63,994 bases of DNA from Acidobacteriaceae bacterium (lineage in GTDB: Bacteria > Acidobacteriota > Terriglobia > Terriglobales > Acidobacteriaceae), in assembly GCA_003138975.1 (NCBI GenBank), contig PLHQ01000095.1, positions 2,256 to 66,249 of the forward strand, in the 5' to 3' direction. Below, piece by piece: positions 8,209 to 17,296 of this stretch. A program made the position numbers and the translations under genes. Positions within the stretch are counted from its first letter, which is position 1, and each line of letters opens with the position of its first letter. The notes below the pieces were generated by a model. That model saw only the letters and a program-made list of their open reading frames with translations. It did no database searches and had not been told where the DNA came from.

Positions 8209-9537
8209 GTGAAACGAGGCAAGACCGCGGTAATTGTTGGTGCCCAGTGGGGCGACGAGGGCAAAGGAAAGATCGTCGACGTTTTGTCGGAGAGCTTTTC
8301 CGTTGTAGCCCGCTATGCTGGCGGCCACAACGCCGGCCACACCGTCATCATCAACGGCAAGAAGTTCGTCCTGCAACTGGTTCCCTGCGGAGTATTGCGG
8401 ACAGCGTGCCGCAGCGTGATCGGCAACGGCGTAGTCCTGGATCCCATGGCCTTTCTGAAAGAGGTGGGTGCCTTACGTGAGGCGGGCGTGAGGGTCGACG
8501 GAAATCTTTTTGTCTCCAACCGTGCCCAGGTGATTCTGCCCTATCATCGCATGATCGAGTTGGCGGCAGAAAACGCTCCCGGACGAGTGAAGATCGGCAC
8601 CACCTCGCGCGGAATCGGCCCGGCTTACGAAGACAAGATGGGCCGCCGCGGCCTTAGAGTCGCTGACTTGCTCGATCTAAAGCTTCTGAAGAAACACATC
8701 GAAAACGCAGTCCGCGAGAAGAACATGATCGCGCACGCTCTCTTCAATTCCGAACCACTCGACGCCGACAAAATGTATACGGAATACGCGCAGGCGGCCG
8801 AGAAAATCGCGCCGTTTGTGTGCGACACGGCTGTCCTGCTGAACCAGGCGCTAGCTCAGGGTGAGGCGGTCTTGTTCGAAGGCGCGCAGGGCACAATGCT
8901 CGACATCGACCACGGAACCTATCCCTTCGTGACTTCCTCTAGCGCAACTTCGGGAGGCGCCGCGACCGGTACTGGCGTCGCCCCGAATGCAATCGAGTCG
9001 GTGATCGGACTCACCAAGGCATATTGCACGCGGGTTGGCGAAGGTCCGTTCCCCAGCGAGGAAAAGGGCGACGCCGGCCAGCAGTTGCGTGTGCGCGGCA
9101 ACGAGTTCGGGGCGGTTACGGGACGTCCGCGGCGCACGGGCTGGCTCGACTTGCCGCTGTTGCGCTACGCCCGCATGATTAACGGCATCTCGTGGCTGGT
9201 AGTGACCAAGCTCGACGTGCTCGACGAACTGGCGGAGATTCCGGTCTGCGTCGGCTACACAGTCGATGGAAAGAAGACCATGGAAATCCCCGCTCAAGCT
9301 AGCGGTTATGAGAAGCTAGAGTGCATTTATCAGAAGCTGCCAGGCTGGCGAAGTTCCACGCAAGGCGTCACGGAGTTCGACCAGTTGCCCAAGCCGGCTC
9401 GCGAATACCTGGGGTTCGTGGAGAAAGAGACCGGAGCCAAGATCGGCTTGGTCTCAACCGGTCCGGACCGGGATCACACAATCTTTATGGACGATTTCGC
9501 GAATGAGTTGAAGACAACCTCATCCCGGAAAGTCTAG
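8209..9537 (+). CDS. purA: Adenylosuccinate synthetase
   Basis: A 442-residue enzyme joining IMP and aspartate at the cost of GTP, the first committed step to AMP. VIVGAQWGDEGKGKIVDVL near the N terminus is the PurA GTP-binding signature with catalytic Asp and Lys. AGGHNAGHTV, GTTSRGIGPAYEDK, FEGAQGTMLDIDHGTYPFVT and RPRRTGWLDL follow in the expected order. The start is taken as GTG 8209, which has GGAG at 8199-8202 and gives the usual length (about 430); the frame is open upstream with ATGs at 8152 and 8176. A putative promoter lies upstream. It appears to be transcribed alone or with the small ABM-domain gene 49 bases downstream. Confidence 0.95.
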   Translation: MKRGKTAVIVGAQWGDEGKGKIVDVLSESFSVVARYAGGHNAGHTVIINGKKFVLQLVPCGVLRTACRSVIGNGVVLDPMAFLKEVGALREAGVRVDGNLFVSNRAQVILPYHRMIELAAENAPGRVKIGTTSRGIGPAYEDKMGRRGLRVADLLDLKLLKKHIENAVREKNMIAHALFNSEPLDADKMYTEYAQAAEKIAPFVCDTAVLLNQALAQGEAVLFEGAQGTMLDIDHGTYPFVTSSSATSGGAATGTGVAPNAIESVIGLTKAYCTRVGEGPFPSEEKGDAGQQLRVRGNEFGAVTGRPRRTGWLDLPLLRYARMINGISWLVVTKLDVLDELAEIPVCVGYTVDGKKTMEIPAQASGYEKLECIYQKLPGWRSSTQGVTEFDQLPKPAREYLGFVEKETGAKIGLVSTGPDRDHTIFMDDFANELKTTSSRKV

Positions 9538-9586
9538 AATTGACTTCCTGTTTGTCCAGCACGAAGACTACGTTAAGGAGCGTACG

Positions 9587-9874
9587 ATGGTGGTTTTGGC
9601 GGTAACGTGGATGGCGAAGGTTGGGCGCGAAGCCGAGGTCACTGCTCTGTTTGCGAAGCTCACCGAGGAATCTCGCAAGGAGCCAGGTTGTGCGATGTAT
9701 CAAGTCCACCGGCACAAGACTGAAGCGCGGCGCTTCTTCATCTATGAGCAGTATCAAGATGATGCCGCGCTCGAAGCCCATCGAACCGCGCCACATTTTT
9801 TGCAGTACGCCCGTAAGGATTTGCCGAAAATCGCAGACCGCGTGGAAGGTCACCTGTACGAACCGCTGGGCTAG
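9587..9874 (+). CDS. Antibiotic biosynthesis monooxygenase (ABM) domain protein
   Basis: A 95-residue dimeric alpha-beta barrel protein of the ABM / YgiN type. LAVTWMAKVGREAEVTALFA is the first strand and helix, EPGCAMYQVHRHKTEARRFF the central strands, and IYEQYQDDAALEAHRTAPHF the family hallmark ending in the conserved His. Members oxidise quinols or other aromatic substrates without cofactors, or simply bind small molecules; the substrate here is unknown. AAGGAG lies 5-10 nt before ATG 9587. The protein is the right length for a complete single domain. It could belong to the purA transcript. The opposed tautomerase-like gene begins 37 bases after its stop. Confidence 0.8.
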   Translation: MVVLAVTWMAKVGREAEVTALFAKLTEESRKEPGCAMYQVHRHKTEARRFFIYEQYQDDAALEAHRTAPHFLQYARKDLPKIADRVEGHLYEPLG

Positions 9875-9911
9875 GTTGCGTGGCGCGGGCGCCCTCGCCA
9901 CGCGAGTCCCA

Positions 9912-10103
9912 TTACTTCACTTTGTCAGACATCAACTCGCCGCCCGAAGCGTAGCTTTCCTTCGACACTTCATGGAAAGCGACGATGATCCCTTCGCGTC
10001 GCGCTCCGGCTTCTTCCACCAGCGCATCAGTGATGCGTTTCGCGATCTTGCGCTTCTGCTCCGCGGTGCGCCCCTGCAGCATTGTGATTTGAACCATCGG
10101 CAT
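9912..10103 (-). CDS. 4-oxalocrotonate tautomerase family protein
   Basis: A 63-residue protein of the smallest tautomerase class. Cleavage of the initiator Met would expose Pro at position 2 (MPMVQITMLQGRTAEQKRKI), the catalytic base of this superfamily. ITDALVEEAGARREGIIVAF and the SKESYASGG loop match the rest of the fold, which works as a hexamer. It interconverts keto and enol forms of small acids; no degradation pathway genes surround it, so the substrate is unknown. It lies 67 bases downstream of ndk on the same strand and may be the last gene of a sucC-sucD-ndk transcript. Confidence 0.85.
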   Translation of the reverse strand: MPMVQITMLQGRTAEQKRKIAKRITDALVEEAGARREGIIVAFHEVSKESYASGGELMSDKVK

Positions 10104-10170
10104 AAGGCAGTTCTCAGTAAGAGTCGCTCAGTCCCCTTGGTCTTCAACTGCGAACCGGGAACTGAGAACC

Positions 10171-10596
10171 TTATTTTGTCAGCTCGTATCCGGCGAAAAA
10201 GAAGCTCAATTCAAAGCGCGCCGTATCTTCGGCATCGGAACCGTGAATGGCGTTGTGTTCAATGCTCGACGCCCACTTCTTGCGGATCGTGCCTTCCTCG
10301 GCGTTAGCCGGGTTAGTGGCGCCCATGAGCTTGCGCAGGTCGGCAATGGCATTTTCCTTTTCCAGCGCCAGAGCGACGATCGGTCCGCTCGACATGAAAT
10401 CGGTGAGCGAACCGTAGAATGGCCGGCTCGCATGCACAGCGTAAAACTGCTCCGCCTGATACTTGGAAATTTCCAGCATCTTCATGGCGAGAATGCGGAA
10501 TCCGTTCTTCTCGAATTGTTCAATGATGTCGCCGACCGCGTTCTTGGCGACGGCGTCCGGTTTCACGATGGTAAGAGTGCGTTGCAGAGTCTTCAT
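10171..10596 (-). CDS. ndk: Nucleoside diphosphate kinase
   Basis: A 141-residue enzyme that moves the gamma phosphate of ATP to other NDPs through a phospho-His. The signature [12 protein letters not shown] contains the catalytic His, [10 protein letters not shown] is the conserved first strand, and [13 protein letters not shown] the nucleotide-binding loop. The length is normal. It follows sucD by 48 bases on the same strand. Placing Ndk next to succinyl-CoA synthetase makes sense, since Ndk can equilibrate the GTP or ATP that the synthetase makes; that functional link is inference. No unusual feature. Confidence 0.96.
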   Translation of the reverse strand: MKTLQRTLTIVKPDAVAKNAVGDIIEQFEKNGFRILAMKMLEISKYQAEQFYAVHASRPFYGSLTDFMSSGPIVALALEKENAIADLRKLMGATNPANAEEGTIRKKWASSIEHNAIHGSDAEDTARFELSFFFAGYELTK

Positions 10597-10644
10597 AGTT
10601 GGTCGTTAGTCGTTCGTCCTTAGGTTTTTACTCCGTACTCGGTA

Positions 10645-11523
10645 CTAGACTTTAACTCCCAGCGCCGCCACGAGCGTTTCTCCAATGGCCGCCGGAGACT
10701 TCGCCACGCGGATACCCGCCGTTTCCATGGCCTTGATCTTCTCCGCCGCCGTTCCTTTGCCGCCGGAGATGATCGCTCCCGCATGGCCCATGCGGCGTCC
10801 CGGAGGCGCAGTCTGTCCGGCGATGAAGCCGACTACAGGCTTCTTCATGTGGGTCTTCACAAATTCCGCCGCGGTTTCCTCGGTGTCGCCGCCAATTTCA
10901 CCAATCATGATTACGGCTTCGGTCTCCGGATCGCGATTGAACAGGTCCAACGCGTCCAGGAAGTTGGTTCCAATAATTGGATCGCCGCCAATCCCAATGG
11001 CGGTGGACTGTCCGATGCCGCGCTGCGTAAGTTGATGTACCGCCTCATAAGTCAGCGTCCCCGAACGCGACACGATGCCGATCGACCCTTCTTTGTGAAT
11101 CGACCCCGGCATAATTCCAATCTTGCACTTGCCCGGCGAAATAATTCCTGGACAGTTCGGCCCAATGAGCCGCGAGCGCCGATTCTGCAGAAACTCCCAG
11201 GCCTTCACCATGTCGAGAGTGGGAATGCCTTCGGTGATGCAGACGATGAGTTCGATTTCGGCGTCCGCCGCCTCCATGATCGCATCCGCTGCGAACGGCG
11301 GAGGAACAAAAATCACGGTCGTGTCGGCGCCGGTCTTCTCAACGGCTTCGAGCACCGTGTTGAAAATGGGCCAGCCTTCGTGCGTGGTGCCGCCCTTGCC
11401 CGGCGTCACTCCGCCCAGCACCTGCGTTCCATAAGCCGCACAGGCCTTGGCGTGAAAGGTGCCCTCGCGTCCCGTCAGGCCCTGCACAATCAAGCGCGTT
11501 TCTTTATTAACTAGGATTGCCAT
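10645..11523 (-). CDS. sucD: Succinyl-CoA synthetase (ADP-forming), alpha subunit
   Basis: A 292-residue subunit of the TCA-cycle enzyme that converts succinyl-CoA to succinate with substrate-level phosphorylation. The N-terminal CoA-binding Rossmann domain starts [40 protein letters not shown] is the conserved SucD segment. [17 protein letters not shown] holds the His that is transiently phosphorylated. Length fits (E. coli 289). It lies 138 bases downstream of sucC, a gap filled by an interspersed repeat, and upstream of ndk. The start ATG 11523 gives the usual family N terminus. Confidence 0.96.
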   Translation of the reverse strand: MAILVNKETRLIVQGLTGREGTFHAKACAAYGTQVLGGVTPGKGGTTHEGWPIFNTVLEAVEKTGADTTVIFVPPPFAADAIMEAADAEIELIVCITEGIPTLDMVKAWEFLQNRRSRLIGPNCPGIISPGKCKIGIMPGSIHKEGSIGIVSRSGTLTYEAVHQLTQRGIGQSTAIGIGGDPIIGTNFLDALDLFNRDPETEAVIMIGEIGGDTEETAAEFVKTHMKKPVVGFIAGQTAPPGRRMGHAGAIISGGKGTAAEKIKAMETAGIRVAKSPAAIGETLVAALGVKV

Positions 11524-11558
11524 AAGTATGATTCCTCGATGCCTTTACCGCCGTGATT

Positions 11559-11635
11559 GTCATCCTGAGGCGGGCGCCCTTTGCCCGACGAAGGATCTAG
11601 GCGAGCCGTGCGAAGCGTCGCGCTTTTTGCGACGC
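11559..11635 (+). repeat. Interspersed palindromic repeat between sucC and sucD
   Basis: The segment begins GTCATCCTGAG (11559-11569) and has GAAGGATC near 11590. The same end motifs occur at 31761-31820 and, as GGATTCC...GGAATGACA in reverse, at 49145-49199. It is followed by a perfect hairpin, GCGTCGC (11615-11621), 7-nt loop, GCGACGC (11629-11635). Its position inside the sucCD transcript could affect the relative expression of the two subunits. Confidence 0.6.
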
Positions 11636-11661
11636 AACAATCGCGCGTTTGGCTCGCTTCT

Positions 11662-12837
11662 TTAAATACCCCGCGCTGCCGCCACCACTTTGTCGGCTGC
11701 GTCTTTCATCGTGTCCGTCACGATGAAGTTGAATCCCGAATTCATCAGGATCTTCTTGCCTTCATCCACATTCGTACCTTCCAGTCGCAACACCACGGGA
11801 AGCTTGATGTTGGTTTTCTTCGCGGCTTCCACGACTCCCGTAGCCAGCGTATCCACGCGCAGGATGCCGCCAAAAATATTGATCAACACCGCTTTCACGT
11901 TCTTGTCGCTGAGCAGGATTTCAAACGCGTGGGCCACCTGATCAGCGCTGGCGCCGCCGCCTACATCGAGGAAGTTTGCCGGCATCCCGCCCGCATATTT
12001 AATGATGTCCATCGTGGCCATGGCCAGCCCCGCGCCGTTTACCATGCATCCCACGCTTCCGTCGAGCTTGATATAGTTCAAACTATATTTCGAAGCCTCA
12101 ACCTCGAGCGGATCTTCCTCCGTAATGTCGCGCAGTTCGCGAATATCGGGATGGCGGAACAGCGCGTTGTCATCAAACGTCAGCTTGGCGTCGAGCGCGA
12201 ACAGCCGGCTATCGGTAGTCGTGATAAACGGATTGATCTCGACGAGTGATGCATCCGTGTCGAGAAACGCTTTGTAGAGGTTGGAGAGAAACTGCACCGC
12301 AGGGTTGATCTGCTTGGCGTTAAGTCCAAGCTTGAACGCCATTTTGCGAGCCTGAAAACCTTCAAGCCCCATGCCGGGATCGATGTGCTGCTTCAGAATA
12401 GCAGCTGGATTTTCCGCGGCCACCTGCTCGATTTCCATTCCTCCCGCGGCCGAGGCCATGAATACGGGCTTCCCCTCGGCGCGGTCCACCAGAATTCCCA
12501 GGTACAGTTCCTTGTCGATGGGAAGAGTTTCTTCGATCAGCAGACGCCGCACCACGCGGCCCTCGGGGCCCGTCTGATGCGTCACCAACTTCATGCCCAG
12601 CATTTTGCCGGCGAGCTCTCCCGCCTCATCCACACACTTGGCAATCTTTACGCCTCCGCCCTTGCCGCGGCCGCCCGCATGAATCTGCGCCTTCACGACA
12701 ACTCCGGTCGCTCCGGCGCTGAACAACTCTCTGGCGGCAGCCTCGGCCTCTTCACGCGAGGACGCCATTGTCCCGCGCGGCACGGTCACACCATACTTCT
12801 TAAGAATTCCTTTTGCCTGGTACTCATGGATTTTCAT
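11662..12837 (-). CDS. sucC: Succinyl-CoA synthetase (ADP-forming), beta subunit
   Basis: A 391-residue ATP-grasp subunit that pairs with Suc[18 protein letters not shown] is the typical N terminus. [19 protein letters not shown] is the nucleotide-binding loop, EINPFITT the metal-binding segment, and [19 protein letters not shown] the conserved C-terminal signature. The length matches the family (388 in E. coli). It is the first gene of the minus-strand group sucC-sucD-ndk-tautomerase. The Shine-Dalgarno is weak (GAG only). A sigma-70-like promoter lies about 75-100 bases upstream. Confidence 0.96.
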   Translation of the reverse strand: MKIHEYQAKGILKKYGVTVPRGTMASSREEAEAAARELFSAGATGVVVKAQIHAGGRGKGGGVKIAKCVDEAGELAGKMLGMKLVTHQTGPEGRVVRRLLIEETLPIDKELYLGILVDRAEGKPVFMASAAGGMEIEQVAAENPAAILKQHIDPGMGLEGFQARKMAFKLGLNAKQINPAVQFLSNLYKAFLDTDASLVEINPFITTTDSRLFALDAKLTFDDNALFRHPDIRELRDITEEDPLEVEASKYSLNYIKLDGSVGCMVNGAGLAMATMDIIKYAGGMPANFLDVGGGASADQVAHAFEILLSDKNVKAVLINIFGGILRVDTLATGVVEAAKKTNIKLPVVLRLEGTNVDEGKKILMNSGFNFIVTDTMKDAADKVVAAARGI

Positions 12838-12910
12838 AATGACACTCGTCAGCTAAGAAGTCGGAAGGAACCTGCTTGCGGCTTTCGACTGAGGGCAGCA
12901 AACCTTCAAT

Positions 12911-12938
12911 TTTATAGAGAGGACCGGATTAGGGCAAA
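12911..12938 (-). promoter_or_regulatory. Putative sucC promoter
   Basis: On the minus strand TTTGCC (12938-12933) and TATAAA (12916-12911) are 16 nt apart, leaving a leader of about 70 nt before sucC. The -10 box is good, the -35 moderate. Confidence 0.4.
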
Positions 12939-13039
12939 CGCGCGCCGCTCCTTTTTTATTGATCGTTCATCTAAGTCTAAATCGGGAGTGGAGACCGGAC
13001 CGCGCAGGCACCGCTCCGGAATGCAGAGAGGAACAATTG

Positions 13040-13684
13040 ATGAAAGTGGTTTCACTGAACGTTGCGAGGCCGCGTCTGACTCTCTATAAGGGAGCGACCA
13101 TCAACACGGGTATCTTCAAGCAACCGGTGACTGGAAGGGTGGCGCTGCGCACGCTGAACCTCGATGGCGATCAGCAAGCGGATCTCAGCGTTCACGGAGG
13201 AATCTACAAGGCGGTCTACGCTTACCCCTCGGAGCACTATGAATATTGGCGGCGGGAATTGCCTGACACGGACTTGCGTTGGGGCATGTTTGGCGAGAAT
13301 TTTACGACCCAGGGTCTCACGGAAGAGCTTCACGTTGGAGACCGGATTCGAATTGGTTCTGCCATTGTGATGGTCCGTCAACCACGCATGCCCTGTTACA
13401 AGCTGGCGGCAAAATTTCAACGGGACGATATGATAGAGCGCTTCCTCCACAGTGGACGCAGTGGACTCTATTTTTCCGTAGAGCAGGAAGGTGAAGCGGG
13501 CGAAGGGGATTCGCTCGAACTGATTTCGCAAGATCGCAAAGGTATTAGTATCGCCGAAATGAACCGGCTTTTCCTTCGTGAGAAATACAATCGCAACCTG
13601 CTGCAAAAGGCGATTGCGACGGCTGCTTTGCCGGAAGACTGGCGCGAATACTTCTTGCCCAGACTAAGCCGGCACGGCGGTTAA
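13040..13684 (+). CDS. MOSC domain protein (YiiM-like)
   Basis: A 214-residue MOSC-domain protein. MOSC domains occur at the C terminus of molybdenum cofactor sulfurases and in YiiM/YuaD proteins that handle molybdopterin-dependent reduction of N-hydroxylated compounds. HGGIYKAVYAYPSEHYEYW is the typical conserved core, WGMFGENFTTQGL the next, and QPRMPCYKLAAKF carries the conserved Cys. A C-terminal helical tail (SIAEMNRLFLREKYN) resembles the 3-alpha domain of YiiM. ATG 13040 has AGAGAGGAA just upstream and gives the expected N terminus; the frame is open back to 12959. Exact substrate unknown; no molybdopterin genes nearby. Confidence 0.85.
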   Translation: MKVVSLNVARPRLTLYKGATINTGIFKQPVTGRVALRTLNLDGDQQADLSVHGGIYKAVYAYPSEHYEYWRRELPDTDLRWGMFGENFTTQGLTEELHVGDRIRIGSAIVMVRQPRMPCYKLAAKFQRDDMIERFLHSGRSGLYFSVEQEGEAGEGDSLELISQDRKGISIAEMNRLFLREKYNRNLLQKAIATAALPEDWREYFLPRLSRHGG

Positions 13685-13745
13685 CACCTAGCTGTTTGGT
13701 CAAGCTCATCGACGTCATTAGTTATCCCTTACAATTCCGAGTGAG

Positions 13746-14819
13746 ATGATCCTCGACGCCCTTCATCGCATCGCCAATCACGGCCAGTCCCTGGCGCGCG
13801 CCGAAGCGCGCGATGTGATGGCGGAAGTGCTCGCCGGAAACTGCGCCGACTCGCAGATCGCGGCTCTCCTCGTAGCCTTGCACATCAAAGGTGAAACCGT
13901 CGAAGAGATCGTCGGCTTCGCGGAAGCAATCCGCGCCGCAGCAACGCCGTTGCCCATTTCGTTTGCCGGGGCGGGCGCTTCGGAATCCAACGCGCTCGAC
14001 CTAAGCGGCACCGGCCGCGACGCACTGGTCGATACCTGCGGCACCGGCGGTGACGCCAGCGGCACCTTCAACATCTCAACCGCCGCCGCCTTTGTAACCG
14101 CCGGAGCTGGCGTACATGTGGCCAAGCACGGCAATCGCAGCCTAACCTCAAAGTGCGGCTCGGCTGACGTGATGGAGGCGCTCGGCGTGAACATCCAGTT
14201 GTCTCCCGAACACGCTGCGCAATGTCTGCGCGAAGTCGGGATCTGTTTTCTCTACGCGCCCGACCTGCACTCCTCCATGAAACAAGTGCAGAAGGTGCGG
14301 CGGGAGCTGCGCCTCCGCACCATGTTCAACCTGCTCGGCCCGCTCACCAATCCGGCGCGCGCTTCGGGACAAGTCGTGGGTGTCTACGCGCTTGAAATGG
14401 TCGAAAAGCTCGCCGAAGCGCTCAGTATGCTCGGACTGCATCGTGCGCTTGTGGTGCATGGCCTGGATGGGCTCGACGAGATCACCATTACCGGAGCGAC
14501 GCGCGTGGCTGAAGCTCGCGACGGAATCGTTCGGACTTACGAAGTTGATCCGGAGGAGTTCGGCATGGAGCGCGCCACGCTCGAAGACATTGCCGGCGGC
14601 GACGCGGCCGACAATGCAGCCATCGTTCGCGAGGTTTTGAGTGGAAAGAAATCCCCGCGCCGCGATGTGGTTCTCCTGAACTCCGCGGCCGCGCTGGTGG
14701 CAGCGCGTCGTGCCGATCACCTAGCCGGGGCAATACCTCTGGCCGCGGAATCCATTGATTCCGGCGCAGCCATAAGCAAACTGGAGATGTTAGTGCGTTT
14801 CAGTCGCGCACTGCCCTGA
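13746..14819 (+). CDS. trpD: Anthranilate phosphoribosyltransferase
   Basis: A 357-residue enzyme of tryptophan biosynthesis that transfers the phosphoribosyl group of PRPP to anthranilate. [20 protein letters not shown] is the phosphate- and PRPP-binding glycine-rich loop, [20 protein letters not shown] the anthranilate-binding region, and [14 protein letters not shown] the family hinge. An insert of roughly 15 residues near residue 80 ([18 protein letters not shown]) is slightly longer than usual. The gene stands alone; other trp genes are not in the window. Start ATG 13746 gives a normal N-terminal helix. It is convergent with the methyltransferase gene on the other strand. Confidence 0.95.
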   Translation: MILDALHRIANHGQSLARAEARDVMAEVLAGNCADSQIAALLVALHIKGETVEEIVGFAEAIRAAATPLPISFAGAGASESNALDLSGTGRDALVDTCGTGGDASGTFNISTAAAFVTAGAGVHVAKHGNRSLTSKCGSADVMEALGVNIQLSPEHAAQCLREVGICFLYAPDLHSSMKQVQKVRRELRLRTMFNLLGPLTNPARASGQVVGVYALEMVEKLAEALSMLGLHRALVVHGLDGLDEITITGATRVAEARDGIVRTYEVDPEEFGMERATLEDIAGGDAADNAAIVREVLSGKKSPRRDVVLLNSAAALVAARRADHLAGAIPLAAESIDSGAAISKLEMLVRFSRALP

Positions 14820-14880
14820 ACAGGCAAGCTGAGGAATGCGGCTGCGCTACCATGCGAACCTGCGCTAACGATGGTCTCGC

Positions 14881-15699
14881 TCAACCTTTCTGAGCGCGAC
14901 ACGCCAGCAGCGATCCGTAGACGTTGGATTTGCACCCTGTAAATCCGTGTTCACTTAAGAGGTGTTCAAGTTCTGAAACCGAAAACACGTGGCCGCCACG
15001 CTTGCGGGCCAACCGCAGTACTCGGGGGAAGCGCAGAAGTCCTGCTCTTCCTGCTGTAAACGTGACAATGGCCAATGGTGCGCCGGACTTCAAAGTGCGG
15101 CCGATCTCAGCCAAGGCTCCGCCCGCGTCTTGAAAAAGGTGCAGTGAGCCGCTGCAAATGGCTGCATCGAAGACGGCATCGCGAAAAGGCAGCGTCTCCA
15201 CCCGCGCGCGGGAGAATTGCATGTGGGTAACGCCTTCCCGCCGCGCATAGGCTGCTCCCTGTTCAAGCATTCCTCTCGAAATATCGATCCCATAAACTCT
15301 CCGCGAAGCTGAAGCGATGCGGCGGCCATACGTGCCAGGGCCGCACGCCACATCGAGCACCACCCCGTTCACTGGACCTACCATTTCCCGGACCAGATTG
15401 ATGAGTCCTGCAAAAGAGATCTGCCCTCGTCCGGCAAACAATCGAAGCGCGACGGGATACCAGAGCTTTGACTCGTACACACGAGCCAGCAGGTCGAGCC
15501 ACTTCACTCGTCGTAGAACCGGATTGGTGCTTTGGGTGAGATCTTCCAAAATGAAATCAGGAATTTGGTGCTGAACCGGATAACTGTGGCTGCAGGCGGA
15601 GCATTGCAGCGTGGCGCCAGCAGCCGTGAGTATTCCTTTGCACTGGGGGCAAACATAGAAAGAAAAGTCCGGCGCCGCACTGTTTGCGTTGTTCACCAT
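14881..15699 (-). CDS. SAM-dependent methyltransferase with N-terminal zinc ribbon
   Basis: A 272-residue protein. Residues 16-50 form a Trm112-like zinc ribbon (YVCPQCKGILTAAG...LQCSACSHSYPV, two CxxC pairs) ending in QIPDF, as often seen fused to class I methyltransferases. The Rossmann domain has motif I (VVLDVACGPGTYGRRIA), YGIDISRGMLEQGAAYARRE and DAAICSGSLHLFQDAGGAL, then LAIVTFTA. The architecture resembles UbiE/BioC-type enzymes; the substrate cannot be told from sequence. Neighbours trpD and an MBL nuclease give no clear hint. Confidence 0.8.
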   Translation of the reverse strand: MVNNANSAAPDFSFYVCPQCKGILTAAGATLQCSACSHSYPVQHQIPDFILEDLTQSTNPVLRRVKWLDLLARVYESKLWYPVALRLFAGRGQISFAGLINLVREMVGPVNGVVLDVACGPGTYGRRIASASRRVYGIDISRGMLEQGAAYARREGVTHMQFSRARVETLPFRDAVFDAAICSGSLHLFQDAGGALAEIGRTLKSGAPLAIVTFTAGRAGLLRFPRVLRLARKRGGHVFSVSELEHLLSEHGFTGCKSNVYGSLLACRAQKG

Positions 15700-15786
15700 A
15701 ATGTTTAGCCGAAACGAACCCTGCGTACCAAGCCGCGGGATGATCTCACGAATGAACTCTTGGTTCCAGGAAACGAATCGCGTTTG

Positions 15787-17220
15787 TCAGGCGAATTCCA
15801 CCTTCTGCAAATACCGGGCCACGTCTACATGCCATCCCAGTTCCTTCTTCATAAGATCCCGCAACTGGCCGGAAGCGTCGGGCTCGCCGTGAACCAGGTA
15901 GGTCATCTCGGGCCGGTTGCGGAAAGTGCGTAACCACTCCAGCATTTCGGGCGGGTCGGCATGGTCGCTGAACTGCTCCAGCGCGGCGATCTGGGCGCGG
16001 ATGGGGACGAAATCGCCAAAAATCTTCACCTCGGGAGATTTGCTCTTGATCGTGAAACCTCGCGTGCCCGGTGCCTGAAAGCCGATGAACAGGACCAGAT
16101 TCTTTGGGTCCGGCAGCCGCTGTGCCAGATGATGCAGAACGCGGCCTCCGGTCACCATGCCGCTGGAAGAGATGATGATCGACGGGACCAGGACCGCGTT
16201 GATCTTCTTCGACTCCTCCGAAGTCAACGCGAAAGTGAACCCCGGCCAGTCCAGTGGTGAGCCGTATCTCTTGATCATGCTGCGCGTGTCGTCGCTATAT
16301 TCTTCGTTGTGTTTCAGGAACACTTCCACCGCCTTAATCGCCATGGGGCTGTCGCAGAAGACAGGAATGCGCGGGATATTCCCCGATTCCATCAGATGCT
16401 TGAGGATGAAAACCAACTTCTGCGTGCGTTCGATGGCAAAGGCCGGAATGACCACGCTGCCTCCGCGACGGGCCGTGGCGCTGATCAGCGCGGCTAGCTC
16501 CGGCATAGGGTCTTCTACGGGATGAAGCCGGTTGCCGTAAGTCGATTCCATCACCACAACGTCGGCTGCTTCACCCTCCGCCGGCCCGGAGTGTACGACT
16601 TTTCCCGGCGCCACCTTGTGGTCGACCACGCGGCCAATGTCTCCTGTGAAAAGTAATCGGCGCGTCTGACCGTTCGTCGTCAACGCAATCTCAGCCATGC
16701 ACGAGCCCAGAATATGTGCCGCGCGAACGAAGCGGAATGAAAGCTCGGCTGAAAGCTCGATCGTCTGGCCAACCGCCACCGGCTTGAAATACTGCAGCGA
16801 TTCGTGCGCGTCTTCCTCCGTGTAGAGCGGCAGGGCTGGATGGTGTTTCGACTTATTCGTTTTGTTATAGAACGCCGCATCTTCTACCTGCAGGTGGCCG
16901 GAGTCGGGAAGGATGATGCCACACAAGTCAATCGTCGGTGGCGTTGCGTAGATAGGTCCGCGGAAGCCCTCTCTTACCAGACGCGGGATCCAGCCGCAGT
17001 GGTCGAGATGCGCGTGGGTGAGAATCACCGCTTCGATTTCTTTCGCAGGGACCGGCGTATCGCGCCAATTGCGCTCGCGCCAATCTTTCTGCCCCTGGAA
17101 CAGGCCGCAATCCACCAGTACCTGAAAGCCGTCTTTGCTGGATGAAGTTTCCGAAGTATTAATCAGGTGTTTGGAACCGGTAACTGTGCCGGCAGCGCCC
17201 AGAAACTGGATGTACGCCAA
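15787..17220 (-). CDS. MBL-fold beta-CASP nuclease (RNA-specificity domain metallohydrolase)
   Basis: A 477-residue metallo-beta-lactamase protein of the CPSF/Int11-like group. LTHAHLDHCGWIPRLV is the HxHxDH zinc-binding motif near residue 65. FTGDIGR supplies another ligand Asp and VVMESTYGNRLH the following conserved segment. The beta-CASP insertion spans about residues 240-370 (VIPAFAIERTQKLVFIL, then SSSGMVTGGRVLHHL). The C terminus holds the RMMBL part (SDHADPPEMLEWLRTF and VHGEPDASGQLRD, with its His). Bacterial members are endo- or exoribonucleases that process RNA; a role in RNA turnover is inferred. Start ATG 17220 gives a clean N-terminal strand (YIQFLGAAGTVTGS). Confidence 0.88.
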   Translation of the reverse strand: MAYIQFLGAAGTVTGSKHLINTSETSSSKDGFQVLVDCGLFQGQKDWRERNWRDTPVPAKEIEAVILTHAHLDHCGWIPRLVREGFRGPIYATPPTIDLCGIILPDSGHLQVEDAAFYNKTNKSKHHPALPLYTEEDAHESLQYFKPVAVGQTIELSAELSFRFVRAAHILGSCMAEIALTTNGQTRRLLFTGDIGRVVDHKVAPGKVVHSGPAEGEAADVVVMESTYGNRLHPVEDPMPELAALISATARRGGSVVIPAFAIERTQKLVFILKHLMESGNIPRIPVFCDSPMAIKAVEVFLKHNEEYSDDTRSMIKRYGSPLDWPGFTFALTSEESKKINAVLVPSIIISSSGMVTGGRVLHHLAQRLPDPKNLVLFIGFQAPGTRGFTIKSKSPEVKIFGDFVPIRAQIAALEQFSDHADPPEMLEWLRTFRNRPEMTYLVHGEPDASGQLRDLMKKELGWHVDVARYLQKVEFA

Positions 17221-17296
17221 GAACCCTCCCCGAACGAAAGATCAGACTACCACTGAGGATCAGAGACAAACGGTCCACTGATCTTCAATCGCCAAT